Positions 1 to 4,643 of a DNA stretch of 5,730 nt are shown piece by piece (position 1 is the first letter of the stretch; every line of letters begins with the position of its first letter). The DNA comes from DAOUFU01 sp034429275 (GTDB lineage: Bacteria; Chloroflexota; Anaerolineae; Aggregatilineales; Aggregatilineaceae): the NCBI GenBank assembly GCA_034429275.1, contig DAOUFU010000168.1, positions 1 to 5,730 on the forward strand. Direction: 5' to 3'. A program made the translations under genes and the position numbers. The notes beneath the pieces were generated by a model. That model had not been told where the DNA came from. It searched no databases and saw only the letters and a program-made list of their open reading frames with translations.

Positions 1-1069
1 CGCCGACAGTCATTCGGATACTCAACGCCCGGTCATCGTGTTCCCGCAAGACTATCACCTCTAGCTTGTCCCGGCCTATCTGCGCGAACTGTTGGGAAGC
101 CGGGTGCAGATTCAGCCGTTCGTGCACATTCCATGGCCAGGGCCGGATGCCTGGCGCATTTTGCCCGATGCCATCCGATCGGCCATTTTGACGAGTCTGC
201 TGGCGTCTGACCGGGTTGGATTCCAGACCAAAAGCGACGCCTTCAATTTTGTCCAATGCTGCCGTTTTTATATACCAGAGGCACATTCGCGCGGCAGCCG
301 TGACAGAATCCATTACCAGGGGCGTGTCACCGAAGCTCGCGCTTATCCGATCTCGGTCGATGTGCAAAAGATCGAGGCGATGGTGCAAGAAGCGCCTACT
401 CATCTGCTCAAATCCCAGTTGATCAACATGGTAGGCGACCGAAAGCTGATTCTGCGGGTGGACCGTGTCGAACCCAGCAAAAATATCCTGCGCGGCCTGG
501 AAGCGTACCGCACCTTGCTCACCGCTCATCCAGAACATCGCGGGCGGGTGCAGATGTTGGCGCTGCTGGTGCCGTCGCGGATGGAAGTCGGCGAATATCA
601 GGATTACTTGCAGCAGATCATGGCCCAGGCCGGGATGATCAATGCCGAATTCAGCGGAGAATATTGGGAGCCAGTGCGGATCATGCTGGGCGAGAACTAT
701 GCGCGGGCCATCGCTGCTATGCAGTTGTATGACGTTCTGTTGGTGAACCCCATCGCCGATGGGATGAACCTGGTGGCCAAAGAAGGGGCATTGGTTAACC
801 AGCGGAACGGAGTACTTGTGTTATCCGAACACGCCGGGGTATTTGCCGAGTTGGGCGATCACGCGCTGGTGATCTCGCCTTTTGATATTCACAGCACTGC
901 CGAGGCGCTTCATCAAGCATTGACGATGTCGCCCGACGAGCGCCAGCGCCGTGCTGAGGCGCTGCGGGCGAAGGTCCAAAGCTCGGATGTCTCGTTGTGG
1001 TTTCGCAATCAGCTTGACGATGCCATGCGAGCGTTCAATAACCAGGTCAGCAACGACTCGACATCCTGA
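1..1069 (+). pseudogene. otsA: GT20 trehalose-6-phosphate synthase-like glycosyltransferase, 5' partial, interrupted by an in-frame amber codon
   Basis: Family role: GT20 enzymes join UDP- or GDP-glucose to a sugar phosphate, classically glucose-6-phosphate, making trehalose-6-phosphate in the cytoplasm. The window enters the gene in its first half. In the frame starting at base 2 the protein reads VIVFPQDYHL, then TAG (62-64), then LVPAYLRELLGSRVQIQPFV and HIPWPGPDAW, which is one continuous GT20 stretch with a stop inside it. After the stop the frame is open to TGA at 1067-1069. Visible motifs are RVDRVEPSKNI (donor phosphate contacts) and YDVLLVNPIADGMNLVAKEG (nucleotide-sugar site with D, N and E kept). 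The PSKNI form resembles the actinobacterial/Chloroflexota paralogue group rather than E. coli OtsA, so the exact acceptor is uncertain. A restart at TTG 92 is possible but has no convincing ribosome binding site and would lack the N-terminal Rossmann domain. Neighbour otsB, convergent, supports the trehalose assignment. Family is sure; functional state is not. Confidence 0.8.
62..64 (+). other. In-frame TAG inside the GT20 DYHLxLVP motif
   Basis: Codons before it read CAA GAC TAT CAC CTC and codons after it CTT GTC CCG GCC TAT, so homology to GT20 proteins continues in the same frame on both sides. The replaced residue is usually an aromatic or polar one (Tyr, Met or Gln in relatives I recall); one base change from TAT, TAC or CAG would give TAG. 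It could be a true nonsense mutation, a sequencing or assembly error, or a read-through codon. Confidence 0.85.
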
Positions 1070-1818
1070 ATGCCGAATGCCATCAGGTCGGCGTTCTCAC
1101 GCAGTGCGGTGGGCGTGCCGCTGGACTCCACGCCGACGCCCAGGGCAAAACAGGTGCCATCGTGGCGGAGTTGGCGCGCTGCACGGAGTGCGTCAATATC
1201 AGTCGTATCATCACCGAGATAGAGCGCCCCTTCAAGGCGGTGTTCAGAGACCAGGCGGAGCAAGGCGCTTCCTTTGTTTATATCAATCGGCGGGCGCAGC
1301 TCGAAAACCATGCGGCCCTGAAATAACCGTAAGTGGTGAGCGGCTGCGATTCGCCTGAGTTCGGGAAGCAGTGCGGCAGCGGCAGAAGGGGGATCGGCGG
1401 CCTGGCGATAATGGATCGATGCTGTTACCCCCTTGTCCTCGATCGATACGCCAGGCACCAGATGGTGTCGAGCCTCGTTCAGCGCTGCTTCAAGAGCAGA
1501 CCGTGCGGCAGCGGCTCCCGGTGCAAGCTGGATGGTTCCGGCGGCCCACCATTCCAGCCCGTGATTGCCGATGTAGACCATGCCAGGCAATCCCACGCGA
1601 TCTCTCACGTCGGCAACAGCGCGCCCGGAGATTGCAGCTACCAGCGTGATTTGGGGCACCAGTGCGCCGAGCACATCGCGACAGCGCGTTGTGACCTGGG
1701 CAGCATCGGGATCACTCACGATCGGGCTGATGGTCCCGTCCACATCGGTGATCAGCCCTAAGCGCGGCTGGCCGACCAGGGTCGTTAGCAGGGTTGGAAT
1801 AGCTTCTTTCCAGTGCAT
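1009..1818 (-). CDS. otsB: Trehalose-6-phosphate phosphatase (HAD superfamily)
   Basis: Removes phosphate from trehalose-6-phosphate to give trehalose, the second step of the OtsA-OtsB pathway, in the cytoplasm. The 269-residue protein has all HAD signatures: DVDGT at 25-29 (nucleophile D25 and acid D27), SGR at 64-66, GNHGLE at 84-89 typical of this family, EDKG at 127-130, FELRP and NKG at 172-183 (K182), and GDDTTD at 202-207 for magnesium. Length is normal for bacterial OtsB. I chose ATG at 1818 because AGAGAGG stands 7 bases upstream on the minus strand; the frame extends to a TTG at 1845 but that adds only nine unconserved residues. Its last 61 bases overlap the 3' end of the GT20 gene on the other strand. 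It is divergent from the PfkB-like gene. Enzyme family is confident. Confidence 0.93.
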   Translation of the reverse strand: MHWKEAIPTLLTTLVGQPRLGLITDVDGTISPIVSDPDAAQVTTRCRDVLGALVPQITLVAAISGRAVADVRDRVGLPGMVYIGNHGLEWWAAGTIQLAPGAAAARSALEAALNEARHHLVPGVSIEDKGVTASIHYRQAADPPSAAAALLPELRRIAAAHHLRLFQGRMVFELRPPIDINKGSALLRLVSEHRLEGALYLGDDTTDIDALRAARQLRHDGTCFALGVGVESSGTPTALRENADLMAFGIQDVESLLTWLLNARMASSS

Positions 1819-1892
1819 GGCAGTGCCTCTCTTAACCTGACTCAAGGGCGAGAGGGTGGGTTACATACCGCAGGAACCGAAGGAGTGTGGAT
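1819..1892. promoter_or_regulatory. Divergent intergenic region between otsB and the pfkB-like gene
   Basis: These 74 bases must carry the start signals of both outward-facing genes unless they are transcribed from within each other. Ribosome binding sites are visible at both edges: AGAGAGG for otsB and AAGGAG (1880-1885) for the PfkB-like gene. A 6+6 bp inverted repeat, CCTCTC (1826-1831) and GAGAGG (1850-1855), lies toward the otsB side and overlaps its ribosome binding site. I see no convincing -35/-10 pair on either strand. Confidence 0.45.
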
Positions 1893-2909
1893 ATGGAACA
1901 GGATCAGGCGAACAAAAAAGTGATTACGGTGACGTTGAACCCATCCCTGGATCGTAATCTGGAAACCAGTTTTCTGGCCGTAGGGTATCACAACGTGGCC
2001 AGCGAAGCGACTCGGCTCGATCCGGCAGGGCGAGGAGTGAGCGTCTCTCGCGCACTGCACGCGTTGGGGGTGGCCACTCATGCGATTGTGCTGATCGGTC
2101 ATGATCCCACCGGCCAGGCCTACCAGGCCCTGCTGGCCGAGGAGCAGTTCCCGATCACCATTCTCCGTCGTGAGGGGCGGACGCGCAGCAATATCTTTAT
2201 TCGTGATACCGGGCTGAACAATGAAACGGTGATCCTTGAAGAGAGTACAGGGGTCAGCCAGGCTGACCTTGAGCTGGTGGCCGCCACGATGAAGCAGCTG
2301 ATTCAGCCCGGAGACACGGTTGTGTTCGCCGGCAGCCTGCCGCGAGGATTGTCGCAGGATACTTATGCCTGGCTGGTGGATGCGGCACAGGAGGCGGGGG
2401 CTGAAGTTGCCATCAATGCCGGGGGCGGTGAGGCCCTCCGGCAGTCACTCCCTGCGGGCCCGGAATTGATTTATCTGACGCAGAGCCAGGCCGAAGCTTT
2501 GTTCAATTACCCGGTGCGTCAGATGGAAGATGTGATCGGCTGTGCGCGAAAACTGCGCGAGCAAGGTGCTAACAAGGTCTGGATCGCGTTGCCTGATACA
2601 GACTCAGCCGTATTGGCGGCAGAGGAAGGGGTGTGGATAATCGAGTTGCCCGAACTGGCTTCGGGTACGCGCAGTGGCCAGGCGGAAGCAATGATTGCCG
2701 GCTACCTGGCGGGCCGGATGCAGCAGCGTTCATTGGAAGAGGCGATGGAAATGGGGGCTGCCGCAGCGGCTTACACCAAGACCCAGGTTGGGCACGAATT
2801 TGGAACCCTCAAAGAAGTGCAGGAGTTTTCCGATCAAGTGAACGTAACCCCGCTTGACGATTCACCTGATGAGGAGGGTGTCGAAGGGTCGGACTCATCC
2901 GCGTCTTGA
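1893..2909 (+). CDS. PfkB-fold sugar kinase homologue (1-phosphofructokinase-like), probable degenerate active site
   Basis: The family (FruK, LacC, PfkB) phosphorylates fructose-1-phosphate or related sugar phosphates with ATP. The fold is clear over 338 residues: TLNPSLDRN at 14-22, RGVSVSRALHALG at 47-59, TRSNIF at 98-103, FAGSLPRGL at 145-153 and EAMIAGYLAG at 265-274. Signature residues deviate: the usual GGKGxNVAR is AGRGVSVSR (45-53); the usual GAGD, whose Asp is the catalytic base, is GQAE (262-265), with Glu in the Asp place; KPN before the sensor helix is LTQ (195-197); the SLGxxGA strand-turn is ALPDTDSA (232-239). The tail from about residue 320 is acidic and Ser-rich. The start is ATG 1893, 7 bases after AAGGAG; the in-frame GTG at 1887 is too close to it. 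The frame is intact with no stops, so it is maintained, perhaps as a regulatory or altered-specificity protein. It is divergently placed from otsB; no functional link is proven. Confidence 0.85.
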   Translation: MEQDQANKKVITVTLNPSLDRNLETSFLAVGYHNVASEATRLDPAGRGVSVSRALHALGVATHAIVLIGHDPTGQAYQALLAEEQFPITILRREGRTRSNIFIRDTGLNNETVILEESTGVSQADLELVAATMKQLIQPGDTVVFAGSLPRGLSQDTYAWLVDAAQEAGAEVAINAGGGEALRQSLPAGPELIYLTQSQAEALFNYPVRQMEDVIGCARKLREQGANKVWIALPDTDSAVLAAEEGVWIIELPELASGTRSGQAEAMIAGYLAGRMQQRSLEEAMEMGAAAAAYTKTQVGHEFGTLKEVQEFSDQVNVTPLDDSPDEEGVEGSDSSAS

Positions 2910-2983
2910 ATATGTGTACTGTCGATACTATCTTGGAGACAGTCATGATCTCCGTGAATTGTGGCGGGGCCTTGAATCAAAGT

Positions 2984-3012
2984 TTGTCTCAACCCTGTAT
3001 CTGTGGTATTCT
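2984..3012 (+). promoter_or_regulatory. Candidate sigma-70 promoter
   Basis: TTGTCT (2984-2989), a 17-base spacer, then TATTCT (3007-3012), with TG one base before the -10 (extended -10). Four of six bases match consensus in each box. Transcription would start near 3019 and soon meet the hairpin at 3097-3129. No gene begins just after it, so it may drive a short RNA or be chance. Confidence 0.3.
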
Positions 3013-3096
3013 AGCAGCTAGCGGGTAGTAAAATCCTCTTAAGTGGGCGTAGCATAGTCGGTCTTGTGAGGTCGGGTTTGATTCTGATTAGAGGAG

Positions 3097-3129
3097 ACTG
3101 AACTTCAGCTTGATTTGGAGTTCAGTTTT
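3097..3129 (+). terminator. Hairpin with short T run (possible terminator)
   Basis: ACTGAACT (3097-3104) pairs perfectly with AGTTCAGT (3119-3126) around a 14-base loop, and TTTT overlaps and follows the stem. G-T and A-T pairs could lengthen the stem by four. The stem is AT-rich and the T run short, so it is at best a moderate intrinsic terminator. It lies 190 bases beyond the PfkB-like stop. Confidence 0.35.
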
Positions 3130-3153
3130 CATGTTCATCGCCAACAACCAGAG

Positions 3154-3190
3154 ACAACCAACCATAGACTGCTTTCTGCCGGTTGTTTTT
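3154..3190 (+). terminator. Second hairpin followed by TTTTT (weak terminator candidate)
   Basis: ACAACC (3154-3159) pairs with GGTTGT (3181-3186) and the following bases give a run of five T (3186-3190). An alternative left arm AACAACC begins at 3143. The loop is long (21 bases), which makes this a weaker call than the hairpin just upstream. Confidence 0.25.
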
Positions 3191-3223
3191 GCTACATAAT
3201 TCTCCGCTCGACACTGCTGTCAC

Positions 3224-3239
3224 GATGTCGGAATGGCGG
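3224..3239 (+). repeat. 16-bp direct repeat, left copy
   Basis: GATGTCGGAATGGCGG here is identical to 4331-4346 and in the same orientation. Both copies lie upstream of a copy of the 34-bp helix-turn-helix repeat, so the order is the same on each side of the DUF433-DUF5615 operon. Confidence 0.7.
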
Positions 3240-3414
3240 AGCGCGCCCGCCGACTGCTGCAATTTCCCCTCAGACCTCATTTTCGTCCGGATGGACTTAT
3301 TGTACCCGGTGGTTTTTATTGCCGACTATACATGACCGTTGGCAGAGGGGAAGTCACCCGTACACTAGGCGTATACTGACCTTTGGCCTTCCCGTATATC
3401 CCACAAGCGTTCAA

Positions 3415-3555
3415 AAATACTCTGATAAGGCCGAACAGCGGCGCGTGATTATGCAGTTGCGTGCGCAGGGCTGGAGCTATCGGGAGATCGCGGCGGAGGT
3501 GGGTCTGCACTGGACACGGGTCGGGCAGATTGTGAAACATACCGAAGCCTCCTGA
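3415..3555 (+). pseudogene. Helix-turn-helix protein remnant (homeodomain-like/sigma region 4-like)
   Basis: The 3' end of this frame encodes a compact, protein-like segment: KYSDKAEQRRVIMQLRAQGW, then SYREIAAEVGL, then HWTRVGQIVKHTEAS and a TGA at 3553-3555. SYREIAAEVG followed by a turn and TRVGQIVK has the form of a helix-turn-helix found in small sigma-like regulators, resolvases and transposases. No ATG or ribosome binding site is seen for it; GTG 3445 is the nearest in-frame alternative and would give 36 residues. The frame stays open back to 3115, but that part does not look coding. It is most likely the C-terminal end of a lost DNA-binding protein, or a very small regulator. It ends 8 bases before the -10 of the DUF433 operon, so the operon promoter abuts it. 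Confidence 0.5.
3506..3539 (+). repeat. 34-bp imperfect direct repeat, left copy (inside the HTH remnant)
   Basis: Begins TGCACTGGAC and ends TTGTGAAACA. It matches 4398-4431 with two A/G differences over 34 bases, both encoding HWTRVGQIVK in frame. Together with the 16-bp repeat it shows that the two flanks of the operon are related. Confidence 0.85.
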
Positions 3556-3563
3556 TTATGCAC

Positions 3564-3569
3564 TATAAT
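3564..3569 (+). promoter_or_regulatory. Perfect -10 box (TATAAT) of the DUF433-DUF5615 operon
   Basis: TATAAT lies 30 bases before the DUF433 start codon, giving a predicted transcript start near 3576 and a leader of about 24 bases. No good -35 box is present at 16-18 bases upstream (ACCGAA), which suggests a weak or activator-assisted promoter. Confidence 0.6.
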
Positions 3570-3585
3570 AGACTGACAGCAGTCT
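3570..3585 (+). promoter_or_regulatory. Palindromic operator candidate over the transcription start
   Basis: AGACTG-ACAG-CAGTCT is a perfect 6+6 bp inverted repeat beginning at the base after TATAAT and ending one base before the AGGAG ribosome binding site. A dimer bound here would block RNA polymerase, the arrangement expected for an autoregulated antitoxin. In RNA the same bases could fold into a small hairpin next to the ribosome binding site. Confidence 0.5.
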
Positions 3586-3599
3586 CAGGAGCGTGAAAG

Positions 3600-3947
3600 A
3601 TGATTGCGACACCTATTATGGAACAAATCCCCATCCGCACTGATGAGCATGGGCGGTTGCGTGTCGGCAATACCCGCGTTTTGCTGGACTTAGTGATCTA
3701 TTCGTTTCGATTGGGCCATACGCCCGAAACGATCACATCGCAGTATCCATCGTTGTCCCTGGACGATGTGTATCTAGCAATTGGTTATTATCTGCGTCAC
3801 CGGGATGAAGTGGAGGCCTATCTCCGCCAACAAGAAACAGAAGCCGAAACGTTCCGCCAAGTATATGAACGGGAACATCCGCCAAAACTGACGCGAGCAA
3901 TCCTGCTGGAACGTCTAGAAGCCAAACGTAGGGCCAGCGGGGCGTGA
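3600..3947 (+). CDS. DUF433 family protein, probable antitoxin
   Basis: A 115-residue protein of the DUF433 family (COG2442). Such proteins are commonly encoded just before a DUF5615 PIN-like gene and are predicted antitoxins with a helix-turn-helix fold. The family pattern is visible at residues 10-65: a short beta start (IPIRTDEHGRLRVGNTRVLL), then LVIYSFRLGHTPETITSQYP and SLSLDDVYLAIGYYLRHRDE, matching the usual 'gtRipv...G.s.eeI...yP.Ls.edv..al.yy' layout. Beyond residue 70 a long charged helix rich in Glu, Gln and Arg (AYLRQQETEAETF onward) likely contacts the partner. Start ATG 3600 is set by AGGAG (3587-3591) with an 8-base gap. It has its own TATAAT and a palindrome in the leader. The stop overlaps the next start by one base, so translation is coupled. 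The antitoxin role is inferred from family and context. Confidence 0.85.
   Translation: MIATPIMEQIPIRTDEHGRLRVGNTRVLLDLVIYSFRLGHTPETITSQYPSLSLDDVYLAIGYYLRHRDEVEAYLRQQETEAETFRQVYEREHPPKLTRAILLERLEAKRRASGA
3702..3732 (+). other. Hairpin-forming inverted repeat within the DUF433 gene
   Basis: TCGTTTCG (3702-3709) and CGAAACGA (3725-3732) are perfect 8-bp complements; inside, GGGC (3713-3716) and GCCC (3722-3725) offer an extra or alternative pairing around CATAC. It falls between the two conserved DUF433 segments. It may be incidental to coding, or affect mRNA decay or translation. Confidence 0.4.
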
Positions 3948-4294
3948 TGCGCTTTTTGGCAGATGAGAACTTCAACAATGAAATCCTGCGAGGTATTGAG
4001 CGCCGGGTGTCTGGAGTGGAGATAGCTCGCGTCCAGGATACAGAGTTGGCGGGCGAGCCAGATGCCCGTGTCCTGGAATGGGCGGTTCAGCATGACTACA
4101 TTGTCTTGACTCATGATATCAACACCATGCGCGGCTATTTCTACGAACGAGTAAATGCTGAGTTGCCTGTGCCTGGTCTATTTCTTGTGCATGGGACAAA
4201 GCCGGTCGGCGAGGTGATCGAGGCTCTCGAATTGATTGTACTCGCCAGCGAAGCGGATGAGTGGCAAGGCGAAATCCACTATCTTCCCCTTTAA
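3947..4294 (+). CDS. DUF5615 family PIN-like protein, probable toxin nuclease
   Basis: A 115-residue protein of the DUF5615 (COG4634, Mut7-C-like PIN fold) family, predicted to be an RNase and the toxin partner of DUF433. The acidic set expected for a PIN-type metal site is present: D6 and E7 in MRFLADENF, D39 in PDARVLEWA, and D57 in VLTHDIN, followed by a hydrophobic strand PVPGLFLVHG (75-83). All key residues are kept, so it is probably active. I chose ATG 3947 (MRFLADEN is the family's normal beginning) over the GTG at 3944. The ATG shares its A with the upstream TGA (TGATG), the tight coupling usual for antitoxin-toxin pairs. No own promoter is visible. Toxicity is inferred from family; the biochemical target is unknown. 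Confidence 0.85.
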   Translation: MRFLADENFNNEILRGIERRVSGVEIARVQDTELAGEPDARVLEWAVQHDYIVLTHDINTMRGYFYERVNAELPVPGLFLVHGTKPVGEVIEALELIVLASEADEWQGEIHYLPL

Positions 4295-4330
4295 GGTTGG
4301 TCATGTAACCCCACGCCGCTTGGTGACGTG

Positions 4331-4346
4331 GATGTCGGAATGGCGG
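4331..4346 (+). repeat. 16-bp direct repeat, right copy
   Basis: Identical to 3224-3239. It lies 51 bases before the 34-bp repeat here, against 266 bases on the left, so if the two flanks share ancestry the right one has lost about 215 bases or the left one has gained them. Confidence 0.7.
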
Positions 4347-4397
4347 GACGTATCTGGTGCCATTTACTGGGATAATCTCGCCGCAAGCCCACTTCAA

Positions 4398-4440
4398 TGC
4401 ACTGGACGCGGGTCGGGCAGATTGTGAAGCAGCAGAGATG
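4398..4440 (+). repeat. Right copy of the HTH repeat (34 bp) with early stop
   Basis: 4398-4431 matches 3506-3539 with two A/G differences. In frame it reads MHWTRVGQIVKQQR and stops with TGA at 4440, preceded by an ATG created at 4397-4399. Only the second helix of the helix-turn-helix survives, so this is a fragment, not a gene. Confidence 0.75.
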
Positions 4441-4643
4441 AGTCCTTCGTGTCTGTTGCGAGGGATGCTTCACTTCACCCAGGATACGCTACAGAGGATG
4501 GGACGTGTAGCACCACTTCTTCCCGGTGGCGGCTTATCGTTGAAAACGCCGTTGGTCGTTTGCGACGCTATCAAAAACTACTATCTACGTTTTCCCTTTG
4601 AACTCTCTCACCGTCAATAAACGTGTTTTTTGCGGAGTCAAGT

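Larger units (their letters stand above)
2910..3599. other. 690-bp intergenic stretch with no confident intact gene
   Basis: Between the PfkB-like gene and the DUF433 operon. It starts with overlapping short inverted repeats just after the stop (ACTGTC 2918-2923 with GACAGT 2938-2943; GGAGA 2935-2939 with TCTCC 2949-2953), neither followed by a T run. Then come a possible sigma-70 promoter (2984-3012), two terminator-like hairpins (3097-3129, 3154-3190), a weaker stem TGCCGAC/GTTGGCA (3320-3344, one G-T pair), a helix-turn-helix coding remnant (3415-3555), and the operon promoter and operator. A frame open from TTG 3115 to 3555 exists, but its first 100 codons (many Cys, Arg, Ser, Thr, no pattern) do not look like protein. 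Confidence 0.6.
4295..4643. other. 349-bp non-coding junction with decayed repeat and possible transposase debris
   Basis: Between the DUF5615 gene and the acetyltransferase. It contains the right copies of the 16-bp and 34-bp repeats. In the frame through 4527-4568 the peptide WRLIVENAVGRLRRY resembles the 'W.kGgvENaiGrlRRylP' motif of some IS30-like transposases but ends soon after at TGA. An 87-codon frame (4357-4620) has no recognisable pattern. Sequence becomes AT-richer from about 4550 onward. No clear terminator follows DUF5615. Confidence 0.5.

Noticed and set aside
92..1069. The TTG-started frame as a complete stand-alone GT20 gene
   Set aside because: GT20 homology continues upstream across the TAG in the same frame, and the start would lie inside a conserved motif without a ribosome binding site; it is the downstream part of a larger interrupted gene.
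3011..3021. CTAG-CAG-CTAG near-palindrome
   Set aside because: Too short and isolated to support an operator or recombination site.
3300..3332. Promoter TTGTAC ... TATACA
   Set aside because: The spacer is 21 bases, too long for a sigma-70 promoter, and no gene follows closely.
3115..3414. N-terminal 100 codons of the frame leading into the HTH segment
   Set aside because: Composition is patternless (many Cys, Arg, Thr), there is no ribosome binding site, and a terminator-like hairpin overlaps the start; only the last 45 or so codons look like protein.
4321..4440. Possible Leu/Ser-type tRNA, from a GTCGGAATGGC stretch and a later CTTCAA
   Set aside because: No acceptor stem, no anticodon stem, and the presumed T-arm halves do not pair.
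4357..4620. 87-codon open frame
   Set aside because: Its sequence resembles no family, it runs through the repeat in a different frame from the HTH peptide, and it has no ribosome binding site.
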